DNA of 62,796 nt. Source: UM-FILTER-42-9 sp038063775 (GTDB lineage: Bacteria > Patescibacteriota > Minisyncoccia > Moranbacterales > UBA2206). Location of the stretch: positions 1 to 62,796 of the forward strand of contig JBBTUK010000009.1 of assembly GCA_038063775.1 (NCBI GenBank). The letters are read 5' to 3'. Every line of letters starts with the position of its first letter. The first letter of the stretch is position 1. This document shows, in pieces, positions 24,795-32,659 of the stretch. The notes beneath the pieces are model-generated. The model was given only the letters and a program-made list of their open reading frames with translations, had not been told where the DNA came from and searched no databases. The position numbers and the translations under genes were made by a program.

Positions 24795-26399
24795 GTGCTA
24801 TTGATTGGCTCCCTCGCGGCTTGGGGATTGTTTTTCTACTATTCAAAAACCAAAGCCCTTCCGGCTTATGGCGGAGAATATATCGAAGGCATAGTCGGAC
24901 AGCCCCAGCACATCAATCCGGTCATCGCTGCTTCCAACAATGCCGACGACAATCTGGCGCAAATAATTTATAGTGGTCTTTTGCAATATGACGGGCAGGG
25001 CAATCTTCGGAATGATTTGGCAGAAAGCTATGAAATTTCCGACGATAAGACTTTGTATACCTTTCACCTCAGGAAAGACGCGCTCTGGCATGACGGCCAA
25101 TTTTTGACCGCTCAAGATGTTTTGTTCACAATAAATTTGATAACCGATCCGGCCTACAAAAGCCCTTTGCGCGGTAACTGGCAGGGAATTGAAACAAATT
25201 TAGTTGATGATCATACGCTCACCTTCCAGGTTAAAAATCCTTATGTCGGAATGCTCAACAACCTGACTTTCGGCATTTTACCCAAGCACATTTGGGAATC
25301 AACCACGCCAGAGAAATTCCCTCTGTCCGATCTCAACTTGGAACCAATTGGATCGGGGCCCTATAAATACAGCGCTTTCCAGAAAGATTCCAGCGGGAAT
25401 ATAATTTCTTATAAACTGGCTGCCAACCCGGTTTACTACCAGGAAAAGCCATTCATCACAAAGCTGGCTTTTGATTTCTATCCGGATGAAGATTCAATAT
25501 TGGAGGCTTACAATAAAAAGGAGATTATGGGCATCAGCGGTTTATCGCCCCAAAAAGTTTCCAGCATTAAGCTGGAGCAAAGCACTTTTCTGCACAAATT
25601 TAACATCCCGAGATATTTCGCAGTTTTTATAAATCAAACAAAGAGCCTGCCGCTGACTAGCGATGAGGTCAGGGAAGCTCTTTCCTATGCGACAAACAAA
25701 CAGGAAATTATTGATACGGTTTTAGGCGGCAATGGAAACCCGATTGATTCACCGATTTTACCGGGCATGGTCGGCTATAAGGATGATCTGGAAAAAAGAT
25801 CTTTTGATCTGGAAAAAGCCAACAAAATTTTGGATGATAATAGTTGGGTGCGCGGAGAAGACGGTATCCGGGCGAAAAATAATGTTTTTTTGGAAATAAA
25901 CATGTTCACGACAGACTGGCTGGAATTAGAACAAACGGCTGAATTGCTCAAAACTCAATGGGAGAAGATTGGAGCCAAAGTCAGTGTCAACGCCCTTTCC
26001 ATATCCGACATCCAGCAAAACTATATCCGGCCCAGGGAATATGACTCTCTGCTTTTCGGCCAAGTCCTGGGAGCCGACCCTGATCCGTATTCCTTCTGGC
26101 ATTCAGGGCAAAAAAGGGATCCGGGCCTTAATTTGTCTCTTTTTGGAGATAACAAGACGGACGCCTTGATTGAAAAAGGCCGGATCGAATTTGATGTTGA
26201 AAAAAGAGCCGAACTATACCGGGAGTTCCAGCAAAATGTGAACGAGGAGATTCCGGCCATTTTTCTTTACAGCCCAGATTACATTTACCCGGTCAACAAA
26301 AAAGTCCAGGGAATCGACGTGCAAAACATCATCTCTCCCGCCAGACGCTTTTCAGACATCAGCCATTGGTTCATCAAAACCAAGAGGGTTTGGAAATAA
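24795..26399 (+). CDS. Oligopeptide ABC transporter substrate-binding protein (SBP_bac_5)
   Basis: 534 residues from the first conventional start (GTG). Membrane anchor near the N-terminus, then the family 5 binding fold: HINPVIAASNNADDNLAQIIYSGL, YTFHLRKDALWHDGQFLTAQDV, and the C-terminal DPYSFWHSGQ motif. Captures peptides or similar solutes outside the cell. The frame is open without ATG/GTG/TTG up to a TAG at 24660, and the upstream codons read like a normal cytoplasmic N-terminus (KWPSLNQW...LKEKILFYF). The real start may therefore lie upstream and have been damaged by the palindrome at 24638-24678. No permease genes are nearby. Confidence 0.9.
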   Translation: MLLIGSLAAWGLFFYYSKTKALPAYGGEYIEGIVGQPQHINPVIAASNNADDNLAQIIYSGLLQYDGQGNLRNDLAESYEISDDKTLYTFHLRKDALWHDGQFLTAQDVLFTINLITDPAYKSPLRGNWQGIETNLVDDHTLTFQVKNPYVGMLNNLTFGILPKHIWESTTPEKFPLSDLNLEPIGSGPYKYSAFQKDSSGNIISYKLAANPVYYQEKPFITKLAFDFYPDEDSILEAYNKKEIMGISGLSPQKVSSIKLEQSTFLHKFNIPRYFAVFINQTKSLPLTSDEVREALSYATNKQEIIDTVLGGNGNPIDSPILPGMVGYKDDLEKRSFDLEKANKILDDNSWVRGEDGIRAKNNVFLEINMFTTDWLELEQTAELLKTQWEKIGAKVSVNALSISDIQQNYIRPREYDSLLFGQVLGADPDPYSFWHSGQKRDPGLNLSLFGDNKTDALIEKGRIEFDVEKRAELYREFQQNVNEEIPAIFLYSPDYIYPVNKKVQGIDVQNIISPARRFSDISHWFIKTKRVWK

Positions 26400-26418
26400 T
26401 TGTTTTTGGATATATAAT
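26390..26418 (+). promoter_or_regulatory. Promoter of the PGI/PMI gene
   Basis: TTGGAA, 17 nt, TATAAT. Transcription would start near 26425, about 30 nt before the first TATG copy of element 5. Confidence 0.65.
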
Positions 26419-26453
26419 AGAAACACAAAATTCTTCTTCGTATAACCGCAACT

Positions 26454-26572
26454 TATGCCCAGTAGTGATCCGCCGAAAGTCCGATTGATTACTACTGATT
26501 AAACTAATAAAGCTACTAACTTTTCAATATATTTTCTGCCGTTAAAAAATAGGCGGACTACTACTGGGTATG
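26454..26572 (-). mobile_element. Palindromic TIR element 5 at the PGI/PMI start codon (111 bp, TATG repeats)
   Basis: TATG at 26454-26457 and 26569-26572. Right end CCCAGTAGTGATCCGCC first, left end (inward) CCCAGTAGTAGTCCGCC last. The inner stem sequence differs from the other elements but the GTAGTGA/GTAGTAG asymmetry is the same. The start codon at 26570 is in the second TATG. Confidence 0.85.
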
Positions 26573-27592
26573 AAAAATCTTTCGAGTCTGGATAAGAGTA
26601 ATTTTAGACAAGTTATCATTGATTTCCCCAAGCAGTTTGAGCAGGGCTTTAAATTGGCAAAGGGCATAAAAATTAAAGGGCAATTCAATTCCTTAGTTGT
26701 TTCCGGCATGGGTGGATCTTCCTTGCCCGTTGATGTTTTGAAAATTTATTTGAAATCGCTTTATCGGAAAAATCCCAAAGAAAACAAACTGTTCACAGTA
26801 TTTCAAAATCGCACTTACTCTCTTCCCCGCGAAGCCTATTACGGCGGACTTAATTTTATTTCTTCCTATTCCGGAACAACCGAAGAAACTATTTCATCTT
26901 TAAGGGAAGCAATAAAAAACGAACTGCCGATTGTCGGATTTACATCGGGCGGAAAACTGGCCGAGCTCTGCCAGAAAAACAAAATTCCCTGCGTAATATT
27001 TCCCAAAGGGATCGAGCCCCGCTCTGCTACCGGATATTTCTTCGCCTCAATGCTACAAGTTTTGGCTAATGCCGGAATGATTGAAGATAAAAGCCGGGAA
27101 TTAATAGCTCTGTCAAAAAATCTGCGGAAAGCTGTTTTGGAACTGGAGCTGGAAGGCAAAAAGATCGCCCAAAAACTCTTCGGAAAAACGCCCGTTATAT
27201 ACGCCCCCGCCAAGTTCGGAGCGCTGGCGATGATTTGGAAAATAAAAATCAACGAGAACGCCAAAACGCCGGCTTTTTACAATGTCTATCCGGAACTCAA
27301 TCACAACGAAATGGTCGGCTTTACTCTGCCACAAGGAAAATTCCATATCATAACGCTTATGGATAAAAATGACCACCCGCAAAATATCAAGCGGATGAAA
27401 ATAACTGCCGCATTGCTTAGAAAAAAGGACATAGAAACAAATCTCATTGAAATGACTGATAAAAATATGTTTGACACTCTTTTTTCAACGCTTCTTCTCG
27501 GCGACTGGGTTTCCTATTACCTGGCTCTTCTCTACAAGCAAGACCCCGGCCCCGTCAAAATAGTAGAGGATCTGAAAAAACTGCTGGCTTAA
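26570..27592 (+). CDS. Bifunctional phosphoglucose/phosphomannose isomerase-type SIS protein
   Basis: 340 residues. SIS fold: VVSGMGGSSLPVDVL near 43-57, SSYSGTTEETISSL near 103-116, and a conserved ELNHNEMVG segment with the catalytic His/Glu. Interconverts glucose-6-P, fructose-6-P and mannose-6-P in archaea and some bacteria. With manC and the phosphomannomutase here it would feed sugar-nucleotide synthesis. No ribosome site precedes the ATG, since element 5 abuts it. Confidence 0.9.
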   Translation: MKNLSSLDKSNFRQVIIDFPKQFEQGFKLAKGIKIKGQFNSLVVSGMGGSSLPVDVLKIYLKSLYRKNPKENKLFTVFQNRTYSLPREAYYGGLNFISSYSGTTEETISSLREAIKNELPIVGFTSGGKLAELCQKNKIPCVIFPKGIEPRSATGYFFASMLQVLANAGMIEDKSRELIALSKNLRKAVLELELEGKKIAQKLFGKTPVIYAPAKFGALAMIWKIKINENAKTPAFYNVYPELNHNEMVGFTLPQGKFHIITLMDKNDHPQNIKRMKITAALLRKKDIETNLIEMTDKNMFDTLFSTLLLGDWVSYYLALLYKQDPGPVKIVEDLKKLLA

Positions 27593-27599
27593 ATTTTAA

Positions 27600-27745
27600 A
27601 GCCTAGAATCCAAATTTTCCCGCCAGGTCGGGATCCCGCCTAGGCGGTGACAAATAAAGTCCAGATCTAGGTTTTAAAATTTTGTCATTTGAGCTTGACT
27701 TAGAATTTGAGCTTTGAAATTTAGATTTGAAATTCTTAATTTACA
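27600..27745. repeat. Spacer with a palindrome and degenerate words
   Basis: CCCGCCAGGTCGGGATCCCGCCTAGGCGG at 27619-27647 forms hairpins. After it come variants of ATTTGAG/ATTTAGATTTGAAATT in near-repeats. No gene is seen before RNase J at 27810. Confidence 0.55.
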
Positions 27746-27809
27746 ACTAATTAACTTCACGCGGCTCTCTGGCAGATTAAGTCTGCTAGAAAGTTGACAA
27801 TAAAGAGTT

Positions 27810-29564
27810 ATGCTTAAAAAAGCAAACATAACGGTGATTCCCCTCTCTTCAAATGGGAGCGCTTTTAATCGTTTACAATCGAACCGCAATTATTCCAAAA
27901 ATAATCTGCGCATTATCCCTCTTGGGGGGCTGGAACAAGTCGGCCGCAATATGACCATCTTTGAATACGGTGCTGACATCATCATTGTGGATATGGGACT
28001 CCAGTTCCCGGACGAAGACATGCCGGGCATTGATTACCTTATCCCGGACATCACCTATCTGCACGGCAAAGAAAAAAATATCCGCGGCGTGCTCATCACC
28101 CACGGCCATTACGACCACATCGGAGCCATTCCCCATATTATGGAACGGATTGGCAATCCGCCGATTTATATGACTGAGCTGACGCGCGGAATCGTCATGA
28201 AAAGACAAGACGATTATAAAGACAAGTCGCCGCTCAACATCCATACGGTCAAAAAAATAGATCGTCTGCGGCTCGGCGCCTTTAACATTGAATTTTTCCA
28301 TGTCAACCACACCATTCCGGACGCCGTCGGCATCGCCCTCACCACGCCGGTTGGCACCGTCATCCACACCGGTGACTTCAAGTTTGATCATTCACCGGTT
28401 TCCGACGATCCAGCCGATGTCGCCAAAATCGCCCGGCTCGGCAGCGAGAATGTTCTGGCTTTGATGTCGGATTCAACCGATTCCAAGACTCCCGGCTATT
28501 CCCTTTCCGAATCAAAAATCGCCAAGACTTTGGACGAGATATTCGAACGCACGGAAGGTCGACTCATCATCGCCACCTTCGCCGCGCTCATCAGCCGCAT
28601 CCAATCGGTCGTGACAGCGGCGGAAAAACACGGACGCAAAGTCGCCGTTGACGGCTATTCTATGCGCACGAATGTCGAAATCGCCAAAAATCTCGGTTAT
28701 CTCCAAGCCAGAAAAGGCACCTTGATCCCGATAAACAAGATTGGCGATTATCCGGAAAGCAAAATAGCGATTCTTTGCACCGGAGCGCAGGGTGAAGCCA
28801 ACGCGGTGCTGATGCGCATCATCAACGGTGAACACCGCTTTGTCAAAGTCAAAAAAGGCGACACTTTCATTTTGTCTTCCTCGGTCATTCCTGGAAACGA
28901 AAGAACGGTGCAGTCCATTATGGACACGCTCTACCGGAAAGATGCCAAGGTCATCCATTACAAAATGATGGATGTTCACGCCGGCGGACACGCCCGTCAG
29001 GAAGATTTGAAAATGATGATCAATTTGATCCGCCCGAAATATCTCATTCCTATCCACGGAAATTATTATATGCTGAAACTCCACGGGGAACTCGGCATCT
29101 CGGTTGGCTTGGATCCGAAAAACATCCTGATCGGCGAAAACGGACGAGTGATCGAATTTGATTACCGCGGCAACGGGAAAATCACCGAAGAAAAAGTGCC
29201 GACTAATCAAATTATGGTGGACGGCTTGGGGGTGGGCGACATCGGACAAGTGGTCTTGCGCGACCGGCAAGTCTTGGCCAAAGACGGTATGTTCACCATC
29301 ATCGTCATCATTGACGGCAAGACCAAAAAGATTATCGGCAAACCTCAAGTCACTTCCCGCGGATTCATCTTTGTCAAGGAGAACTTTGATCTGGTGAACG
29401 CCACCAAGAAAAAAGTGGAAGAGATCATCGCCCAAAAAACTTCGAAAGGGGCAGCGGTCAATTGGGATTATGTGAAAAACAACATCCGCGAAACGGTGGG
29501 CTCATTCCTCTACCAAAAGACCCAAAGGAGACCCATGATTCTTCCAGTCGTAATAGAAGTATAG
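27810..29564 (+). CDS. rnj: Ribonuclease J
   Basis: 584 residues. Metallo-beta-lactamase core with HGHYDHIGAIPHI (metal-binding HxHxDH), the later His/Asp ligands (HTGDFKFDH), beta-CASP domain, and the C-terminal domain ending RRPMILPVVIEV. A 5'-3' exonuclease and endonuclease for mRNA decay and rRNA maturation. The final nine codons are repeated in frame 45 bp beyond the stop, and again at 30607-30635. Confidence 0.96.
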   Translation: MLKKANITVIPLSSNGSAFNRLQSNRNYSKNNLRIIPLGGLEQVGRNMTIFEYGADIIIVDMGLQFPDEDMPGIDYLIPDITYLHGKEKNIRGVLITHGHYDHIGAIPHIMERIGNPPIYMTELTRGIVMKRQDDYKDKSPLNIHTVKKIDRLRLGAFNIEFFHVNHTIPDAVGIALTTPVGTVIHTGDFKFDHSPVSDDPADVAKIARLGSENVLALMSDSTDSKTPGYSLSESKIAKTLDEIFERTEGRLIIATFAALISRIQSVVTAAEKHGRKVAVDGYSMRTNVEIAKNLGYLQARKGTLIPINKIGDYPESKIAILCTGAQGEANAVLMRIINGEHRFVKVKKGDTFILSSSVIPGNERTVQSIMDTLYRKDAKVIHYKMMDVHAGGHARQEDLKMMINLIRPKYLIPIHGNYYMLKLHGELGISVGLDPKNILIGENGRVIEFDYRGNGKITEEKVPTNQIMVDGLGVGDIGQVVLRDRQVLAKDGMFTIIVIIDGKTKKIIGKPQVTSRGFIFVKENFDLVNATKKKVEEIIAQKTSKGAAVNWDYVKNNIRETVGSFLYQKTQRRPMILPVVIEV

Positions 29565-29636
29565 AAGACCGACTTGCCCCGTGGTCGCCCCTGGCGACTT
29601 TACGGGGTGATCCTGCCCGTTGTGATTGAAGTATAA
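29535..29636 (+). repeat. Duplicated RNase J tail around a palindrome
   Basis: First tail 29535-29564 (M I L P V V I E V, TAG) and second tail 29607-29636 (V I L P V V I E V, TAA) are in the same frame. Most codons differ only synonymously. Between them lies a palindrome CCCCGT...GTCGC/GCGAC...ACGGGG. Confidence 0.85.
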
Positions 29637-29644
29637 AAAAGAAT

Positions 29645-29678
29645 TAGAAAATCCCCCGCCAAGGCAGAGGATTTTCTA
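29645..29678. terminator. Bidirectional terminator
   Basis: TAGAAAATCC/GGATTTTCTA around a GC-rich loop, between the converging RNase J and LytR_C genes. Confidence 0.75.
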
Positions 29679-29685
29679 TTTGGAT

Positions 29686-30498
29686 TTACTTGCCCAATAT
29701 TACCACAACATCCGCACTTTGCTGTTCAGCGGTCAGCGCTTCCTTAACTTCGGCCTTTATTTTACCGGCAGCTAAAATTTCCTTCAGTGCTTCGGCCGGC
29801 TTTTTGAATTGTTCGCCTTTATAATAAACAGTTGCACCGATTACATTTTCTCCTTGCCCGTTGCCCGCCTCAGTTTTGACATACCCCTGTCCGGCTAACA
29901 AGGTCTTGATTCTGCCGGCGCTGCCCGCCGCCGCTCCCGCGTTCAAAACTTTCACGCCTAGAGCCGCCGGCGCGACTTCCGCTATTTGATTGTTTTCGAT
30001 GGTATTTTTTTCTTCGGCAGAATTGTCCGAAGCAGCTTCCTGATTGACCGGAATAACGACCTCGTTTTCCTTTTCACCGGCCGGATTGGCCGCTGGTTTT
30101 TTTAGCCGCCAGAGATATCCGCCACCAATGAGCGCGCCTAGAACAATCAAACTCAAAACTGCGAAAAATATTTTTTTACCGAGAGAGGTTTTTCCTTCCA
30201 CATATTCCAGCTGGCTGTTCGCCGGTTTTTCTTCCTCCGTTTTTTTCCTGCCCAAGCTGGCAATAAAAGTCTCTTGCTTTTTTATTTTATCCTTGTATAT
30301 TTCTTCCTTCTTCACCTTTTCAACTTTTATAGTTTTCCTTTCACCGGGAAGCACTATGTCTTCGATTATCCTCTCTCCTTGATAAAATTCCTTGCTTCCG
30401 ATTTTTTCCATCGGAACCGGTTCCCAATTTTCTTCAGAGCCTTTTGTTTCTTCGCCCATATTCTCCTTTTTGATATCAATATTATTTTTACTTGCCAT
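29686..30498 (-). CDS. Membrane protein with C-terminal LytR_C domain
   Basis: 270 residues. Charged cytoplasmic part (1-108, Glu/Lys-rich), one membrane helix (about 109-130), an Ala/Asn/Glu linker, and a LytR_C domain (about 180-270: GVKVLNAGAAAGSAGRIKTLLAGQGY ... SADVVVILGK). LytR_C domains occur at the ends of cell-wall ligases and related envelope proteins. The last 90 residues clearly resemble the end of the 727-residue protein at 32660-34843, so they are paralogous domains. Confidence 0.8.
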   Translation of the reverse strand: MASKNNIDIKKENMGEETKGSEENWEPVPMEKIGSKEFYQGERIIEDIVLPGERKTIKVEKVKKEEIYKDKIKKQETFIASLGRKKTEEEKPANSQLEYVEGKTSLGKKIFFAVLSLIVLGALIGGGYLWRLKKPAANPAGEKENEVVIPVNQEAASDNSAEEKNTIENNQIAEVAPAALGVKVLNAGAAAGSAGRIKTLLAGQGYVKTEAGNGQGENVIGATVYYKGEQFKKPAEALKEILAAGKIKAEVKEALTAEQQSADVVVILGK

Positions 30499-30581
30499 TT
30501 TTTTGTTTTAGCTTAATTGCATTCAGTATACAATTTACTGCGCAATTTGCCAAAGCATGTACAAAAATGTTATTTTATTTA

Positions 30582-30635
30582 CATCAAAAAACTCAAAGAA
30601 GGCTCTTGATACTGCTCGTCGTAATAGAAGTTTAA
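30582..30635 (+). pseudogene. Remnant of an RNase J 3' end
   Basis: Reads H Q K T Q R R L L I L L V V I E V stop. It matches the RNase J end Y Q K T Q R R P M I L P V V I E V over 17 codons, with high nucleotide identity in the last ten. No RNase J sequence is seen upstream of it. Confidence 0.75.
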
Positions 30636-30647
30636 AAAAATAAATTT

Positions 30648-30677
30648 AAAACCCGCCGCCGAAACGGGGTGGTTTTT
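30648..30677 (-). terminator. Probable terminator of the 100-residue protein gene
   Basis: Minus-strand AAAAACCACCCCG/CGGCGGGTTTT hairpin with T-rich 3' side, immediately after the stop at 30684. Confidence 0.55.
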
Positions 30678-30683
30678 CATCGG

Positions 30684-30986
30684 TCACTTTGACGCTTTAG
30701 TTATGACTTTGAGCATCACGTAACCTCCGGAGGCGAAGAAAAAGAGGGCGAAAACCCGGGAAGTATAGAAAATTTGATTGGAAAAATCTAGTGAAATAAT
30801 ATTGAAATATTTATTTATTTGGACAAACGAGGCTACTAAGAGAACGAAGCCGCACAAGAAAAAAAATTTAAAAGCGGCATCCAGCCCTTTTTCTGTGCGC
30901 AATACCAGCTTCACCATGACTACGTTGGCAAAAATGGCTATAGTCAAATTCAACAGATCAAAAAATAACTCAATTTTGCTCGGCAT
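30684..30986 (-). CDS. Small three-helix membrane protein
   Basis: 100 residues, unrecognised. Three membrane helices (about 10-28, 38-57, 72-93) with Phe-rich cores. It follows the 409-residue exported protein by 11 bp and belongs to the same surface-protein operon. Confidence 0.65.
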   Translation of the reverse strand: MPSKIELFFDLLNLTIAIFANVVMVKLVLRTEKGLDAAFKFFFLCGFVLLVASFVQINKYFNIISLDFSNQIFYTSRVFALFFFASGGYVMLKVITKASK

Positions 30987-30997
30987 ATATTTTTATT

Positions 30998-32227
30998 TTA
31001 ATTGCTTATTAAAAATCCTTTTTCCCTCAAAACGTTTTCATCAATCGGCCGGTAAGACAAGAACCTCTTGTATTCCAAAATGACAATGAATATCATGGCG
31101 ATGAAAAGCAGAAGTATGAAGGAGATATCAAAAATAACCGTCTTGGAGAATTTTTCCTCCGTTATTACGGTGCCGCCTATTTGAATGACCGGCCGGTCAA
31201 CCGTGTTGAATGTGACGGCTTGGACATATTTGTCCTGTCCGATTTGCGGGACTACTTTTAACAGATATTTTCCGGAAATTACTCGGTTTTGCAGGTCAAT
31301 CCTTTTGAGAAAAGAGCCTCCGTTGTCCAAAAGTATTTTATCTGAAAATTGGGAAATCAGTTTTTCCTCCTCTTTGCTCAAAGAACTGTTCCACTCATAG
31401 GCATACAGGCTGTAGTTTATTTTTGCTTCAGCCGGCGAGCCGCTCCCCAGGGGAGTAAAAATAAGCTGCATATCCAGCTTATCACCGGGATTGAATTCTT
31501 TTTTGTTCAGCAGAACTGCATTGAAAAGATAGGTATTTCCGGCCGTTTTTTCCATAAGTCGGTCCCCCAGATCGTTGTCGCCCGGTGATTCTTGATAGTA
31601 TGATTCATTGAGGGATAGATTCGCCGGCCTGCCTATGTTTTTGTCCGCCTCCACGGTAAAATAATATTTCTGTGTGAAAACATCGCGTTTGCCTGAAATC
31701 TCAAAAGGTGAAAAATTATACGCCTCAATTGAATGCTCTCCGTTTTCCAGCGGTTGGCCGTAATTCGTCCAGGTCCAGTTTCCCCGACTGTCGCTAAAAG
31801 TTGATGAAAAAAATCCCTCGGAATGGATTTCCAAAAAAACTTCCGAATTCGGATAGAGAACGGTGCCGGAAAAAAATATTATGGGACTTGTCAGACGATT
31901 GTTTCTTTTTTGCTTTTCAATTAACTTTTCTCTTTCCGCCTGCGCCGGATCCTGGATCGCGACAATGATTCTGTAATCTGAATTTTTTAGATCAGCCTCA
32001 TCCGATTCCTCCTCTTCTTCTTCCGCCGGTTCGGTTTTTTCTATCGGATTAAAAGGCGTTATCTCCTGCCGGAATCTGACTGTTTCCGCGGCATAAGCAA
32101 AACTAAGATGCTTGCCCAGAATGACATAAAACAAAACGAGGTGAATCAATATCATTGCCAAGAACCCGGATAAGATTATGAGTTTTTTGACTGTTTTTTT
32201 TTGTTTGAGAAAATCTTTTTTGTCCAT
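30998..32227 (-). CDS. Exported membrane-anchored beta-rich protein
   Basis: 409 residues, not recognised. An N-terminal membrane helix (about 16-38) is followed by an acidic run of Glu and Asp near 65-75 and a beta-rich region (SPIIFFSGTVLYPNSEVFLEIHS, typical of an Ig-like sandwich). A second membrane helix near the C-terminus (about 367-388) precedes a short basic tail. The two anchors with a large outside domain and the neighbours (DUF916-like and WxL-like proteins) suggest a part in surface-protein display. Shares a stop/start with the upstream 127-residue gene. Confidence 0.6.
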   Translation of the reverse strand: MDKKDFLKQKKTVKKLIILSGFLAMILIHLVLFYVILGKHLSFAYAAETVRFRQEITPFNPIEKTEPAEEEEEESDEADLKNSDYRIIVAIQDPAQAEREKLIEKQKRNNRLTSPIIFFSGTVLYPNSEVFLEIHSEGFFSSTFSDSRGNWTWTNYGQPLENGEHSIEAYNFSPFEISGKRDVFTQKYYFTVEADKNIGRPANLSLNESYYQESPGDNDLGDRLMEKTAGNTYLFNAVLLNKKEFNPGDKLDMQLIFTPLGSGSPAEAKINYSLYAYEWNSSLSKEEEKLISQFSDKILLDNGGSFLKRIDLQNRVISGKYLLKVVPQIGQDKYVQAVTFNTVDRPVIQIGGTVITEEKFSKTVIFDISFILLLFIAMIFIVILEYKRFLSYRPIDENVLREKGFLISN

Positions 32228-32610
32228 TAGGTATAGGTTCTCACTTCTTCGAGAAGCCCGTTATTTTTTACGAAATCAATAGTTAAACTTTTTTTGCTCG
32301 ATATCTCGCCGGCGTTCAAACTGATAATTTTTTGGTAATCGCTGAAAATTTTGTCGCTGGCGCTGATTTCCGTTTTCAGCTTGGAATCAAAAAACTTTAT
32401 CATATACTGGCCGTCAGTTTCCGTAATGTTGCTCCAAATATCTTTTATCTCCCTGCCCTGGTCCAGATAAACGAATCTCACAGGAAGGATGGCTTGGCTG
32501 AAATTAATATTTTGGGCTTGCGCTGCTTTAAACGTAAAGAGATTAATAATAAAAGCGGCCAGAACCGTCCCGCTTAAAATAAGTTTTCTGCTTTTTAAGT
32601 TCACCCGCAT
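32227..32610 (-). CDS. Small secreted protein
   Basis: 127 residues. Signal peptide: basic start, hydrophobic core (ILSGTVLAAFIINLFTF), cut near AQAQ. The mature part of about 95 residues is mixed alpha/beta with no Cys and no recognised family. Lies between the DUF916-like gene and the 409-residue protein and overlaps the latter by one base. Confidence 0.6.
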   Translation of the reverse strand: MRVNLKSRKLILSGTVLAAFIINLFTFKAAQAQNINFSQAILPVRFVYLDQGREIKDIWSNITETDGQYMIKFFDSKLKTEISASDKIFSDYQKIISLNAGEISSKKSLTIDFVKNNGLLEEVRTYT

Positions 32611-32613
32611 TTT

Positions 32614-32645
32614 CAGCCTAAGGCTGATCCGCCTTGGGCGGATAC
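32614..32645. repeat. Double palindrome between surface-protein genes
   Basis: TCAGCCTAAGGCTGA followed by TCCGCCTTGGGCGGA. Two short perfect hairpins in tandem. Confidence 0.65.
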
Positions 32646-32659
32646 CTTTTTAATTTTGA

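Noticed and set aside
28512..29435. 307-codon antisense frame inside RNase J
   Set aside because: Shadow of the GC-biased third positions of rnj; composition rich in His and Asp, no ribosome site, no domain.
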